A DNA stretch of 64,000 nucleotides, taken from JANRKT01 sp033763355 (lineage in GTDB: Bacteria; Bacteroidota; Bacteroidia; Chitinophagales; Chitinophagaceae). Positions 35,045 through 44,741 of the stretch are shown here, in pieces. The number at the start of each line of letters is the position of its first letter. Position 1 is the stretch's first letter. Under the pieces are notes generated by a model. That model ran no database searches, had not been told where the DNA came from, and saw only the letters and a program-made list of their open reading frames with translations. A program made the translations under genes and the position numbers. The DNA lies in contig JANRKT010000070.1 in assembly GCA_033763355.1 (NCBI GenBank), positions 16,881 to 80,880 on the forward strand, in the 5' to 3' direction.

Positions 35045-36443
35045 AAAAAAGAAGGTATTTGGGTTTATCGTAATACTTCTGCTTACGAATATTAACTTAT
35101 GGGCGCAAAAAAAGTATGAGATGACTGCCACGCAGGCGGTTGACTTTGCTCTGAAAAATGTTACCGACATTAAGAACCTTGTAATTGACAGGCAGATACA
35201 GGATGCAAAGAACAGGGAAATAACAGGCCAGGCATTGCCGCAGGTAAGCGCCTCTGTTTCCATGAGCCATTATTTCAGCATACCTGTTACATTGCTGCCC
35301 GATTTTATTTCCCCGGCAGTGTATGATGTATTGATTGATCAGGGTGTAAAAGATGGCAACGGGGCGCCCATCGTAAAACCCACAAACGATGCGCAATTTT
35401 TTCCTGCACGTTTTGGCGTGCCCTGGCAGGCTACCGCCGGCATTACATTTCAGCAATTGTTGTTTCAGCCCGATGTGTTTGTTGGCCTGCAGGCCAGGGG
35501 CGCAGCCCTGAAGTATGCTGAAAATAATGTAAAAGTGATGGAAGACAGTGTGAAGAGCAATGTGTTCAGGGCTTATTATTCTGTACTGATTGCAGAAAAG
35601 AGGCTTGGTTTTATAAAAGATGGCGTGAAACGTTTGGAAAAACTGTCATACGACCAGGAACAGATGTACAAAAACGGTTTTGCAGAAAAACTGGATATAG
35701 AAAAAACACAGGTAAGCCTCAATAACCTTACTACCACAAAAACACAACTGGAAAACCTCATCACATTAGGCTATGCTTCGCTTAAGTTTTCAATGGGGTT
35801 AAACCAGGCAGATACACTGATGTTGAAAGATACCCTTTCAACCGAAGCCATAAAACGTGATATACTTGAAGCCACGGGTTTCCGGTATGAAGACCGTAAT
35901 GAAATTAAAGTATTGAATACAGTGAAAGAACTGCAGCGGCTTGATTTAAAGAGAAACCAGATCAGTTACATCCCCACCGTGTCTGCTTTCTGGAATTACA
36001 ACCGCCAGGCATTGAGGCAGCAGTTTGATTTTTTCAATTTCAATAAAGAGTGGTTTGCTTCATCAGTAATGGGGTTCAACATCAATGTGCCTTTATTCAG
36101 CGGACTGCAAAAGGTATATAAAATAAAACAGGCAAGGCTGAATCTGGAGAAAACTTCCAACACTATTGAAAATATCCAGCGCCTGATTGACTTCCAGCGG
36201 GAAGCAGCATTGAGCCAGTTTAAAAATGCACTCTCATCACTTGATGTGCAGGAAAGGAACCTTGAGCTTGCAGAACGGGTTTACAACACTACCAAGAAAA
36301 AATTTGAACAGGGCCTTGGCTCAAGCTTTGAAATTTTACAGGCAGAGGGAAGCCTTGAAGATGCACAGGCCAACCTCTTCCAGGCTTTGTACGATGCCAT
36401 TGTTGCACGGATTGGTTATTACCGTTCACTCGGAAAATTATAA
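35031..36443 (+). CDS. TolC family outer membrane efflux protein
   Basis: A 470-residue protein with a signal peptide (residues about 1-25, IVILLLTNINLWAQ) and two outer-membrane-efflux repeats rich in coiled coil (SVKSNVFRAYYSVLIAEKRL, KMYKNGFAEKLDIE-like, and the second-repeat GLGSSFEILQAEGSLEDAQ). It forms the outer membrane channel of the tripartite pump encoded here. Its start lies inside the tetR 3' end, and the adaptor gene begins 4 bp after its stop. Confidence 0.93.
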   Translation: MLKSKKKKVFGFIVILLLTNINLWAQKKYEMTATQAVDFALKNVTDIKNLVIDRQIQDAKNREITGQALPQVSASVSMSHYFSIPVTLLPDFISPAVYDVLIDQGVKDGNGAPIVKPTNDAQFFPARFGVPWQATAGITFQQLLFQPDVFVGLQARGAALKYAENNVKVMEDSVKSNVFRAYYSVLIAEKRLGFIKDGVKRLEKLSYDQEQMYKNGFAEKLDIEKTQVSLNNLTTTKTQLENLITLGYASLKFSMGLNQADTLMLKDTLSTEAIKRDILEATGFRYEDRNEIKVLNTVKELQRLDLKRNQISYIPTVSAFWNYNRQALRQQFDFFNFNKEWFASSVMGFNINVPLFSGLQKVYKIKQARLNLEKTSNTIENIQRLIDFQREAALSQFKNALSSLDVQERNLELAERVYNTTKKKFEQGLGSSFEILQAEGSLEDAQANLFQALYDAIVARIGYYRSLGKL

Positions 36444-36447
36444 ATAA

Positions 36448-37623
36448 ATGAACTTAAGATTCAGGAACAATAAAATGACCCCAAGTATGAAACAGATCAT
36501 TGCGCTGATTGCTCTTTTCTTTTTGGCTGCATGTGGTGCAAGCCGCAAGGAAGATGCCGCTAACCTTACAGACAAAAAAGTGCAGCTTGAAAATTTAAAA
36601 AAAGAAAGAGATGCTGTTGCTGATAAAATAAAAAAGCTGGAGGATGAAATAAGCAAGCTTGATTCAACCAAGGTTGAAAAAGCAAAACTGATATCCGTTT
36701 CCCCGCTCACTTTGCAAAACTTTGAACATTATATTGACCTGCAGGGAAAAGTGGAATCAAATAATATTTCTTATGTGGCACCAAGGGGGCAGACCGGCCA
36801 GGTAACCAAAATATTTGTAAAAGAAGGCGATTATGTAAATAAGGGCAAACAGATCCTGAAACTGGATGATGCTGTTTACCTGAAACAACTGCAGCAGGTG
36901 GAAAGCCAGCTGGAGTTTGCCAAAAACATTTATGAACGCCAGAAAAACCTGTGGTCGCAGAACATAGGCACCGAAGTGCAATTGCTCACTGCAAAGAATA
37001 ACGTTGAGACGCTGGAAAAACAGATTGCCACCATCAAGGAGCAGTGGAGCATGACCAATGTGTTTGCGGAAAACAGCGGCGTGGTGGAAACCATCAGCGT
37101 AAGGGTTGGCGAACTGTTTAATGTAGGCAGCATTACCATTGTAAACAACAGCGACCTCAAGGTTTCTGTGACTGTTCCTGAAAATTACCTTTCACGTGTG
37201 AACACGGGGCAATTGATGAAAGTATATTTTCCTGATGTTGATAAAACCATTTCCACAAAGATTACCCGTGTGGGCCAGGTGATTGGTTTGAACAGCCGTG
37301 GTTTTGTTGCTGAAGGCAGGCTCCCCGCCGGGCTTAAGCTTAAACCTAACCAGCTTGCACAGGCGAAAATACTGGATCATGCCAGCCCCAATGCAGTGGT
37401 CATACCAATGAACGTGCTTCAAACAGACGAAAAAGGAAAATATGTTTTTGTAAGGGTTATGGAAAACGGTAAAGCTGTTGCAAGAAAACGCCAGGTTATA
37501 CCCGGTGAGATTTACGGAGAGGAAATTGAGATTAAACAGGGTTTAAAAGCAGGGGAGGAACTGATAACACAGGGATACCAGGGTTTGTATGAGGGGCAAA
37601 TGGTTACTACAGAAGTAAAGTGA
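36448..37623 (+). CDS. RND efflux periplasmic adaptor (membrane fusion) lipoprotein
   Basis: The 391-residue protein has a signal peptide with lipobox LAAC (FFLAACGASRKED), a coiled coil (residues about 40-75), a lipoyl half-motif (VEGDYVNKGKQILKLDD-like; here EGDYVNKGKQILKLDD) and a beta-barrel/membrane-proximal part (GLKAGEELITQGYQGLYEG). It connects the inner-membrane RND pump with TolC. ATGs at 36475 and 36487 are alternative starts that keep the signal peptide. The pump gene follows 57 bp downstream. Confidence 0.93.
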   Translation: MNLRFRNNKMTPSMKQIIALIALFFLAACGASRKEDAANLTDKKVQLENLKKERDAVADKIKKLEDEISKLDSTKVEKAKLISVSPLTLQNFEHYIDLQGKVESNNISYVAPRGQTGQVTKIFVKEGDYVNKGKQILKLDDAVYLKQLQQVESQLEFAKNIYERQKNLWSQNIGTEVQLLTAKNNVETLEKQIATIKEQWSMTNVFAENSGVVETISVRVGELFNVGSITIVNNSDLKVSVTVPENYLSRVNTGQLMKVYFPDVDKTISTKITRVGQVIGLNSRGFVAEGRLPAGLKLKPNQLAQAKILDHASPNAVVIPMNVLQTDEKGKYVFVRVMENGKAVARKRQVIPGEIYGEEIEIKQGLKAGEELITQGYQGLYEGQMVTTEVK

Positions 37624-37680
37624 TTCATTTTTAAGTAAACCGGGCGGAAATTTTGTTCAGAAAGTTTAAAGATGTAAAAC

Positions 37681-40600
37681 ATGAACATCAAAAAAAAGAT
37701 AACAGATACATTCAAGCAGTTTAAGCTTACAAGCTGGGTAATTGACCATACTACAGTAGCGTATGTTGCTACAATTGCCATTACGCTTTGGGGTTTAAAC
37801 ATATTTGTCAACCTTCCCAAAGAATCTTACCCTGATATTGTGGTTCCGCAGATTTATATTTCTACCATATATGCAGGTACTTCACCACAGGATATGGAAA
37901 ACCTTGTTACCCGGCCCATTGAAAAAAAATTAAAAGGTATTACCGGGGCACGTATAAGGAATATTAAAAGTACTTCCATACAGGACTTCAGCAGCATACT
38001 GGTAGAATTTGAAACCAGTGTAAAAATTGACCTGGCCAAACAAAAAGTAAAGGATGCTGTAGATAAAGCCAAGCCTGATCTGCCAACTGATCTTACACAG
38101 CAGCCGGATGTACTTGAAGTGAGCTTTTCCGACTTTCCTATCATGTTTGTAAACGTAAGCGGAAACTATGATGGCATCAAACTGAAAGAATATGCAGAAA
38201 AGCTGCAGGACAGGTTTGAAGAATTATCGGAAGTAACAAGGGCCGATATTGCAGGCGCACCGGAAAGGGAAATACAGATTAATGTTGACAAATTTAAGAT
38301 GGAATCTGCGGGTCTCACATTTACTGATATTGCCAATGCAGTAAGCAATGAAAACAGGGATATCAGCGCAGGCAATATCAAGATCGGCAACATGCAGCCC
38401 AACATACAGGTAAAAGGGCAGTTTAAATCTGCATACGATATGCAGAACATGGTAATAAAGAATATATACGGACAGCCCATCTATCTTCATGATATAGCGC
38501 AGATCATTGACACAGTAAAAGAAAAAGAAAGTTATTCCCGCATCAATAAAAGAAATGTGGTTACGCTGCAAATTGTAAAACGTGCCGGGGAAAACCTGAT
38601 TGAGACTTCTGAAAAGGTAAAAGCTATTGTAGAGGAAATGGAGGCAAATGAATTTCCCAAAGACCTGAAAGTGGAAATTACCGGAGACCAGAGTACAAGA
38701 ACAAGGACTTCTTTCAACGACCTCATCAATACCATTGTAATAGGGTTTATACTGGTATTGCTTGTGCTGATGTTTTTTATGGGCGTAACCAATGCATTTT
38801 TTGTGGCGCTTAGCGTGCCGCTGAGTGTATTTATTGCATTCCTGTTTTTACCAATTGCAGATTCAATTGTTGGTACAGGCATTACGCTGAATTTTATCGT
38901 GCTGTTTGCATTGCTATTCGGCCTGGGTATTATAGTAGATGACGCCATTGTGGTAATTGAAAACACCCACCGTATTTTCAACAACGGCAAAATGCCCATT
39001 GTAAATGCAGCCAAGATGGCGGCCGGTGAAGTTTTTGTTCCGGTATTATCCGGCACGGTTACTACCATTGCGCCATTCTTCCCGCTTTTATTCTGGCCCG
39101 GCATCATCGGTAAGTTTATGGTTTACCTGCCCACCATGTTAATCCTTACGCTTTTTGCATCATTGATGGTGGCATTTCTCATCAACCCGGTTTTTGCAGT
39201 AAGTTTTATGAAGCCGGAGCATTATCCTGATAAAGAACCCAAAAGCGCTTTATTCCGCAAAAGATGGTTCTGGCTTTTTATAGCCTTTGGCATTTTACTT
39301 CATTTAAGAGAGTTCCATGGTACAGCCAATTTTATTTTGCTGATGATGGTGCTTGTCATTTTCAACCGCTATGTTTTGCGTGATGTGATACATCGTTTCC
39401 AGCACAATGTATTGCCCCGGTTTATGAATGGCTACGAAAAATCTTTGCGGTGGGCTTTGCGTAGGAACAGGCCGGGCTGGCTTTTTGCTTCGGTGTTCGG
39501 GTTGTTTATTCTTGCCACAACTATGCTTGTTGTATCCATAGCCACCAACCGCACCAAAACAGAATTTTTTCCCACAGGCGACCCGGATATTGTTTATGTA
39601 TATCTGAAACTTCCTGTTGGCACCAAAACAAAATATACGGATAGCATAACCAGCGTACTGGAAAATAAAGTATTTGAGGTATTGGGAGAAGATAACCCGC
39701 TGGTGGAATCCATCATATCTAATGTTGCTGTAGGCGCAACAGATCCTTTTGCAGGCGAAAGGGGTACGCAGGCCCACCTTGGCCGCATACAGATTTCTTT
39801 TGTAGAATATGAAAAACGCCACGGTTTTCATACCCTTGAATACATGGATAAACTCCGTAATTCAATAAAAGAAATACCAGGTTCAGAAGTAAGTATTTCA
39901 GGTGAGCAGAACGGGCCTGCACAGGGGGCGCCTGTAAATATTGAAGTAGTGGGCGAGGAATTTGATGACATCATAAAAACTGCCGTAAACCTGCGGAATT
40001 ATTTAGACAGCATTGATGTGGCGGGTGTGGAAAAACTAAAATTAGATGTTGATGTTACCAAGCCAGAGCTCACTCTTTCTGTTGACAGGGAAAGGGCGCA
40101 GCGTGAGGGGTTAAGCACCGGCCAGATTGGTTTTGAAGTGAGGAGCGCTTTGTTCGGACGTGAGGCCAGCAAATTAAAATTAGGTGAAGATGAGTACAAG
40201 ATACAGGTAAGGTTCAGCGAAATGCTGCGCAACAATATCGGCGACCTGCAGAACATGAAGATTACTTACCGTGATTTTAATTCAGGCCAGGTAAGGCAGG
40301 TGCCCATCAGCAACGTGGTAAAGTTTGATTATAATAATTCACTCGGCGGCATTAAAAGAAAAAACCTGAAACGTGTGATTACCGTTTATTCCAATGTGCT
40401 TGATGGGTACGATCAGAACCGCATTAACATCATCCTTGCGGACCATATCCGGCAGTTCAGGGGCAAACCTGATAATGTTATCATCAGGCAAACCGGCCAG
40501 CAGGAAGAGCAGCAGGAATCTCTGAGCTTTCTTGGCACAGCCCTTATCATTGCTCTGGGATTAATCTTCGGTATTCTTGTATTGCAGTTTAATTCACTCA

Positions 40601-41229
40601 GCAAACCATTTATAGTTCTTAATGAAATTTTCTTCAGCATCATTGGTGTGTTCTTTGGTTTTGCTATAACCGGCATGAAGATACCCAGCATTATGGTGGC
40701 TATGGGTATTGTGGGGCTGGCCGGTATTGTGGTAAAGAATGCCATCCTTTTAATTGAGTTTACTGATGAGCTGCGCAGCCGCGGCTACAGGACCAAAGAA
40801 GCTGTTATACAGGCCGGCAAAATACGCATCATCCCCGTAATGCTTACTGCCCTTGCAACCATTCTTGGTTTGCTGCCACTGGCAGTGGGGCTTAACATAA
40901 ACTGGGTTTCATTGTTCCAGCACTTTGAACCGCGTATTTTCTTTGGCGGTGAAAGCGTAAAGTTCTGGGGACCGCTTTCATGGACATTGATCTTTGGTCT
41001 CATCTTCGCTTTTTTCATGACATTGCTTATGGTGCCTTCTATGTACCTGATTGCCGAAAGGCTGAAAAGGCCTATGGAAAAATTCTATGGAACAAAATGG
41101 GTGGCATTGTTTGGTTTTACCGGGCCGGTTTTCTTTGTTTTTGTTTTAATCATGTGGATTTGGAAGCGTGTTATTAAAGGAAAGAGGATGTTGCCCCAGT
41201 ACCTTGGGTTTGTAACTCCTAAAAGATAA
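37681..41229 (+). CDS. RND efflux permease (HAE1/AcrB-like)
   Basis: This 1182-residue inner-membrane transporter drives proton-coupled export. The proton-relay residues are present: Asp pair in TM4 (GIIVDDAIVVIEN, near residue 420) and Lys in TM10 (GIVVKNAILLIEF, near residue 1018). The porter domains carry AGAPEREIQINVD and FGREASKLKLG. It is longer than the usual 1030-1050 residues because of extra hydrophobic segments near 520-600 (LFIAFGILLHLREF, ILLMMVLVIF) and an extra C-terminal helix (FVFVLIMWIWKRV). It closes the tetR operon. Confidence 0.94.
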   Translation: MNIKKKITDTFKQFKLTSWVIDHTTVAYVATIAITLWGLNIFVNLPKESYPDIVVPQIYISTIYAGTSPQDMENLVTRPIEKKLKGITGARIRNIKSTSIQDFSSILVEFETSVKIDLAKQKVKDAVDKAKPDLPTDLTQQPDVLEVSFSDFPIMFVNVSGNYDGIKLKEYAEKLQDRFEELSEVTRADIAGAPEREIQINVDKFKMESAGLTFTDIANAVSNENRDISAGNIKIGNMQPNIQVKGQFKSAYDMQNMVIKNIYGQPIYLHDIAQIIDTVKEKESYSRINKRNVVTLQIVKRAGENLIETSEKVKAIVEEMEANEFPKDLKVEITGDQSTRTRTSFNDLINTIVIGFILVLLVLMFFMGVTNAFFVALSVPLSVFIAFLFLPIADSIVGTGITLNFIVLFALLFGLGIIVDDAIVVIENTHRIFNNGKMPIVNAAKMAAGEVFVPVLSGTVTTIAPFFPLLFWPGIIGKFMVYLPTMLILTLFASLMVAFLINPVFAVSFMKPEHYPDKEPKSALFRKRWFWLFIAFGILLHLREFHGTANFILLMMVLVIFNRYVLRDVIHRFQHNVLPRFMNGYEKSLRWALRRNRPGWLFASVFGLFILATTMLVVSIATNRTKTEFFPTGDPDIVYVYLKLPVGTKTKYTDSITSVLENKVFEVLGEDNPLVESIISNVAVGATDPFAGERGTQAHLGRIQISFVEYEKRHGFHTLEYMDKLRNSIKEIPGSEVSISGEQNGPAQGAPVNIEVVGEEFDDIIKTAVNLRNYLDSIDVAGVEKLKLDVDVTKPELTLSVDRERAQREGLSTGQIGFEVRSALFGREASKLKLGEDEYKIQVRFSEMLRNNIGDLQNMKITYRDFNSGQVRQVPISNVVKFDYNNSLGGIKRKNLKRVITVYSNVLDGYDQNRINIILADHIRQFRGKPDNVIIRQTGQQEEQQESLSFLGTALIIALGLIFGILVLQFNSLSKPFIVLNEIFFSIIGVFFGFAITGMKIPSIMVAMGIVGLAGIVVKNAILLIEFTDELRSRGYRTKEAVIQAGKIRIIPVMLTALATILGLLPLAVGLNINWVSLFQHFEPRIFFGGESVKFWGPLSWTLIFGLIFAFFMTLLMVPSMYLIAERLKRPMEKFYGTKWVALFGFTGPVFFVFVLIMWIWKRVIKGKRMLPQYLGFVTPKR

Positions 41230-41246
41230 CTTCGGTTGGTTTTTAT

Positions 41247-41292
41247 AAATGCCTTCCCCGCAGCCTGAATGCCGGGAGGGCATTTTTATTTC
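41247..41292 (+). terminator. Rho-independent terminator of the efflux operon
   Basis: A 15-bp stem (41247-41261 with 41271-41285, one mismatch and one G-T pair) around a 9-nt loop is followed by TTTTTATTT. Confidence 0.9.
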
Positions 41293-41354
41293 CGTTTACA
41301 CAAATGGCTAAGACTAAAAATTGAATTGTCATAACTTCACCAAAACTTTTTAAC

Positions 41355-42164
41355 ATGAGCACCAGTGCAACAAGAACCAATCATGAAATTGATTACCGCA
41401 TTTACGGGGAAGAAATGCAGTATGTGGAAATAGAGCTTGACCCCAATGAAACCGCCATTGCCGAAAGCGGCGCTTTTATGATGATGGACGATGGCATACA
41501 AATGGAAACCATTTTTGGTGACGGATCACGTCAGCAAACAGGTGGCTTCCTCGGAAAATTAATGTCGGCAGGAAAGCGGATACTGACCGGTGAAAGTTTA
41601 TTCATGACTGCTTTTACCAATTCGGGTCATGGAAAAAAGAAAGTAAGTTTCGCTTCGCCTTATCCCGGAAAAATAATTGCTATGGACCTTCAGTTGCTTG
41701 GTGGAAGATTGATTTGCCAGAAGGATGCATTTCTCTGTGCAGCTAAAGGAGTAAGTGTGGGCATTGCATTGCAAAGAAAGCTGGGAACGGGCTTGTTTGG
41801 CGGCGAAGGGTTCATTATGCAAAAGCTGGAAGGCGACGGTATGGCTTTTGTGCATGCGGGGGGACATGTGTTTGAAAGGGAACTGCAATCCGGTGAAACG
41901 CTGCGTGTTGATACAGGTTGCGTAGTAGCATACACCCAGCAAATAGATTTCGACATCCAGTTTGTGGGCGGTATTAAAAATACCATATTCGGCGGCGAAG
42001 GCCTCTTCTTTGCCGCACTCAGGGGGCCGGGCAAAGTGTGGATGCAAACGCTTCCCATCAGCAGGCTCGCTTCAAGGATATTGGCTTATGGCACATATAA
42101 CCGTAAAGAAGAAGGAAGCATTCTTGGCGGCCTTGGTAATTTACTTGATGGAGATGGAAGGTAA
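41355..42164 (+). CDS. AIM24 / TIGR00266 family protein
   Basis: The 269-residue protein matches the TIGR00266/AIM24 family: [26 protein letters not shown] at the start, glycine-rich turns ([19 protein letters not shown]), and [20 protein letters not shown]. The fold is a double-stranded beta helix related to tryptophan RNA-binding attenuator proteins; no activity is known. There is no signal peptide, so it is cytoplasmic. It stands alone between two terminators, upstream of the arsenic operon. Confidence 0.9.
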   Translation: MSTSATRTNHEIDYRIYGEEMQYVEIELDPNETAIAESGAFMMMDDGIQMETIFGDGSRQQTGGFLGKLMSAGKRILTGESLFMTAFTNSGHGKKKVSFASPYPGKIIAMDLQLLGGRLICQKDAFLCAAKGVSVGIALQRKLGTGLFGGEGFIMQKLEGDGMAFVHAGGHVFERELQSGETLRVDTGCVVAYTQQIDFDIQFVGGIKNTIFGGEGLFFAALRGPGKVWMQTLPISRLASRILAYGTYNRKEEGSILGGLGNLLDGDGR

Positions 42165-42184
42165 GCCATGACCGGTTAGCTAAG

Positions 42185-42263
42185 AGCTGTGAGCAAAAAA
42201 TAATTCAGTGTTTGGCAGCCCTTAGCCCAAAACTCTTAAAGCCGGAGCTCACGGCTCACAGCT
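42185..42263. repeat. Inverted repeat, dispersed element copy 1
   Basis: AGCTGTGAGC (42185-42194) is the exact reverse complement of GCTCACAGCT (42254-42263). The right arm, GCTCACGGCTCACAGC (42247-42262), recurs with one change at 47204-47219, suggesting a dispersed mobile-type repeat. Confidence 0.5.
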
Positions 42264-42274
42264 ATTTTTCCCCG

Positions 42275-42303
42275 AGTCAGGTCAGCTACCTGACTTTTTT
42301 TAT
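42275..42303 (+). terminator. Rho-independent terminator after the AIM24 gene
   Basis: AGTCAGGT (42275-42282) pairs with ACCTGACT (42288-42295) around CAGCT and is followed by a run of T. Confidence 0.88.
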
Positions 42304-42313
42304 TTTAAAAAAT

Positions 42314-42345
42314 TTGGAGGTCTCATTTTTCTTATCGTATATTTG
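42314..42345 (+). promoter_or_regulatory. Predicted promoter of the arsenic operon
   Basis: TTG (42314-42316), 21-bp spacer, TATATTTG (42338-42345), a perfect TAnnTTTG box. Transcription would start near 42352, between the first two palindromes described next. Confidence 0.6.
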
Positions 42346-42412
42346 CGATATAAGATTTCAAGACGATATAATTCGTCTTTTTATTTGAAAAGATTCATCG
42401 TAAAAAAACGAT
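42333..42412 (+). promoter_or_regulatory. Three palindromes, probable ArsR operators
   Basis: TATCG-8-CGATA (42333-42350) overlaps the -7 box; AAGACGA-6-TCGTCTT (42360-42379) and ATCGT-6-ACGAT (42397-42412) follow within 80 bp, ending 8 bp before the arsR ATG. All share an ACGA or ATCG core facing outwards. The position and form fit operators for the ArsR repressor encoded next. Confidence 0.65.
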
Positions 42413-42420
42413 TAAAGAAA

Positions 42421-42756
42421 ATGGCAGTACATAAAAAAGAAGAATTTACCCAAAAGGAGCAGGATATGGCGGCTTTTGCCAAGGCGCTGGCCCATCCGGC
42501 ACGCATCGCTATTTTAAAAGTGCTTGCGCAGCGCAATGAATGCATCTGCGGGGAGATTGTGGAAATATTGCCCCTGGCCCAGAGCACCGTTTCGCAACAT
42601 TTAAAAGAATTAAAAAATGCAGGGTTAATTGACGGCACCATTGACGGCCCCCGCAGTTGTTACTGCATCAACTGGAAAACATTTGAAAAGTTTTACAATG
42701 AATTCAGCAGCCTGTTTACTTCACTTAAAGTAAAAAATGAAAAAGCCTGTTGTTAA
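42421..42756 (+). CDS. arsR: ArsR family metalloregulator
   Basis: The 111-residue winged-helix repressor (start ATG 42421; a longer frame from 42343 would translate the operators) has [17 protein letters not shown] and the recognition helix [19 protein letters not shown]. As(III)-binding cysteines are probably Cys41 and Cys43 in the NECICGE motif; extra cysteines occur at CYCIN and the C-terminal CC. It heads the operon arsR-arsM-sigZ-arsN2-arsC and is expected to repress it until arsenite binds. Confidence 0.93.
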   Translation: MAVHKKEEFTQKEQDMAAFAKALAHPARIAILKVLAQRNECICGEIVEILPLAQSTVSQHLKELKNAGLIDGTIDGPRSCYCINWKTFEKFYNEFSSLFTSLKVKNEKACC

Positions 42757-42791
42757 CCATAAACTGTTTATTCACCTTTAAAATAAAAATT

Positions 42792-43622
42792 ATGAACACA
42801 GAAACAGCAATTAAAGAAGTAGTAAAGGAAAAATACGGCCAGATAGCCCGTGAAGGTACAGGCTGTGGCTGCGGCACTGCCTGTTGCGGTGATGAAATGA
42901 ATGTAATGGCAGATGATTACAGCAAGCTGCAGGGGTATAACCCCGATGCAGACCTGGGATTGGGTTGCGGCCTGCCAACCGAATTTGCAAAAATCAAAGA
43001 AGGTGATACCGTTATTGACCTGGGAAGCGGCGCCGGTAATGATGCGTTTATTGCAAGATCAATAGTTGGCGAAAAAGGCAAAGTGATTGGGGTTGATTTT
43101 ACAGAAGCGATGATTGAAAGGGCAAAAGCCAATGCAGCCAAACTGGGTTTTAGCAATGTAGAGTTCCGCCAGGGTGATATTGAAGATATGCCGGTAAAAG
43201 ACAATGCCGCGGATGTGATTGTGAGCAATTGTGTACTGAACCTGGTGCCCAACAAGGAAAAAGTGATCAACGAAATTTACCGCACTTTAAAGCCGGGCGG
43301 CCATTTTTCCATTTCTGATATTGTATTGAAAGGACAATTGCCGGAAGGCCTTAAAGCTTCAGCAGAAATGTATGCAGGATGTGTGAGCGGCGCCATACAG
43401 AAAAGCGAATACCTGCAATACATACATGAGACCGGTTTTGCGAATGTAACTGTTCAAAAAGAAAAGAAAATTGTATTGCCTGATGAAGTGTTGCTTGAAT
43501 ACATCAGGCCGGATGCACTGGCAGCTCTCAAAGCATCAAATACGGGTATTTACAGTGTGACCGTTTATGCTGAGAAACCTGCAAATGAAAAAAACTGCTG
43601 CGGCCCTGAATGTTGTAACTGA
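42792..43622 (+). CDS. arsM: Arsenite methyltransferase
   Basis: The 276-residue SAM-dependent enzyme methylates As(III). It starts at ATG 42792. An N-terminal cysteine cluster (Cys25, 27, 31, 32) precedes the SAM motif DLGSGAGNDAF; three further cysteines at 59, 147 and 197 (GLGCGLP, VSNCVLN, YAGCVSG) correspond to the arsenic-binding set of ArsM. The C-terminus is again cysteine-rich (KNCCGPECCN). Methylated arsenicals would be volatilised or oxidised to less toxic forms. It lies 36 bp after arsR and 20 bp before sigZ. Confidence 0.92.
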   Translation: MNTETAIKEVVKEKYGQIAREGTGCGCGTACCGDEMNVMADDYSKLQGYNPDADLGLGCGLPTEFAKIKEGDTVIDLGSGAGNDAFIARSIVGEKGKVIGVDFTEAMIERAKANAAKLGFSNVEFRQGDIEDMPVKDNAADVIVSNCVLNLVPNKEKVINEIYRTLKPGGHFSISDIVLKGQLPEGLKASAEMYAGCVSGAIQKSEYLQYIHETGFANVTVQKEKKIVLPDEVLLEYIRPDALAALKASNTGIYSVTVYAEKPANEKNCCGPECCN

Positions 43623-43641
43623 TCTTTAAAATGAAATAATT

Positions 43642-44226
43642 ATGAATTGCGATCTTAATGCATTCTGGAAAGAAAACTATGACAGCATTTTTTATTTTAT
43701 CCGCAAAAAAGTGCAGAATGAGGCTGATGCGAAAGACATCATGCAGGATGTGGTTTTAAAGGTCTATGCTTTTTGTTCTGTAAGGTGCGGCATTGATAAC
43801 GTGCGGGCCTGGTTATATACCATAGCCAAAAATGCAATAACAGATTTTTACAGGAAACAGAAACGTTATGTACTGAAAGAACAGGATGCTGAAACAGCAG
43901 AAGAACCGCAGCATAATATATATGCTGATGCGGCGCCATTGCTGATGCCATTGATTAATTTATTGCCTGAAGAATATGCGGTTCCATTGCAGATGAGTGA
44001 GCTGCAGGGAATGAAACAGGAACAGGTGGCTGAAAAACTCAATATCAGTTTTGGCGCCACACGTACAAGGATACACCGAGCAAGAAATATGCTGAAGGAA
44101 CTGGTTGAAGAATGTACCATCTCTGAACTGGATGCAGCGGGACATTTAATATCTTTTTCGCCCCGTGCCGGTTGCAAAACTTTTCATGATTCTGATGGCA
44201 GGTCATCACCAGTATGCAATAATTGA
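43642..44226 (+). CDS. sigZ: RNA polymerase sigma factor SigZ
   Basis: The 194-residue ECF-type factor begins MNCDLNAFWKENYDSIF and has sigma region 2 (IRKKVQNEADAKDIMQDVVLK, VRAWLYTIAKNAITDFYRK) and region 4 (LLPEEYAVPLQMSELQGMKQE, AEKLNISFGATRTRIHRAR). The SigZ subfamily lacks a dedicated anti-sigma gene and is often found in metal or arsenic gene clusters. Its targets are unknown; the location inside the ars operon suggests it extends the arsenic response to other promoters. The C-terminus carries extra cysteines (AGCKTF, SPVCNN) that could respond to thiol-reactive arsenic; this is inference. Confidence 0.88.
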   Translation: MNCDLNAFWKENYDSIFYFIRKKVQNEADAKDIMQDVVLKVYAFCSVRCGIDNVRAWLYTIAKNAITDFYRKQKRYVLKEQDAETAEEPQHNIYADAAPLLMPLINLLPEEYAVPLQMSELQGMKQEQVAEKLNISFGATRTRIHRARNMLKELVEECTISELDAAGHLISFSPRAGCKTFHDSDGRSSPVCNN

Positions 44227-44245
44227 TGAACCCCAATGAATAAGC

Positions 44246-44686
44246 ATGACAGCGATTTTTCAGATCAGAAAAGCAAGCCGTAATGATTTTAATGCGGTTT
44301 GTAATCTTTTAAAAGATGAAAAGCTCCCCGTGGAAGATTTGCAGGAAGAGTTAAAACATTTTTTTATAGCACAAGTAAATGATGAAATAACAGGCAGCAT
44401 TGGGTTGGAAGAATATGGAACGGATGGCTTACTCCGGTCAATGGCAGTAAAGCCGGGGTACCGGAACAGCGGAATTGCCGCAAAACTGGTTAATCAGTTA
44501 TTGGATTACAGCAGGGAAAAAGGGATACAGCAGTTGTACCTTATCACCACAACAGCGGAACAGTATTTTTTAAAGAAAGGATTTATGGTAACAGAAAGGA
44601 GCAATGTGCCTGCGGCAATTCTTGCTTCACCGGAATTCAGTTCATTGTGTCCCTCAACTGCAACGGTAATGAGCAGGGAGATTTAA
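44246..44686 (+). CDS. arsN2: Arsenic resistance N-acetyltransferase ArsN2-type (GNAT)
   Basis: This 146-residue GNAT enzyme shows IRKASRNDFNAVCNLLKDEKL, IGLEEYGTDGLLRSMAVKPG, the acetyl-CoA loop YRNSGIAAKLV and the end LCPSTATVMSREI, a pattern shared with ArsN2 proteins found in ars operons. Related ArsN enzymes acetylate arsenic-containing antibiotics such as arsinothricin; the exact substrate of ArsN2 is less clear. It lies 19 bp after sigZ. Confidence 0.82.
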   Translation: MTAIFQIRKASRNDFNAVCNLLKDEKLPVEDLQEELKHFFIAQVNDEITGSIGLEEYGTDGLLRSMAVKPGYRNSGIAAKLVNQLLDYSREKGIQQLYLITTTAEQYFLKKGFMVTERSNVPAAILASPEFSSLCPSTATVMSREI

Positions 44687-44741
44687 ACTTTCTTTAATCC
44701 CCGGAGGGTTACACCCCTGGGTTTTGGATAATCAGATAAGC

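Noticed and set aside
38532..39107. Minus-strand ORF of 191 residues within the RND gene
   Set aside because: It is a shadow of the conserved transmembrane coding region on the other strand.
42343..42420. N-terminal extension of ArsR
   Set aside because: The segment consists of the operator palindromes and has no ArsR similarity.
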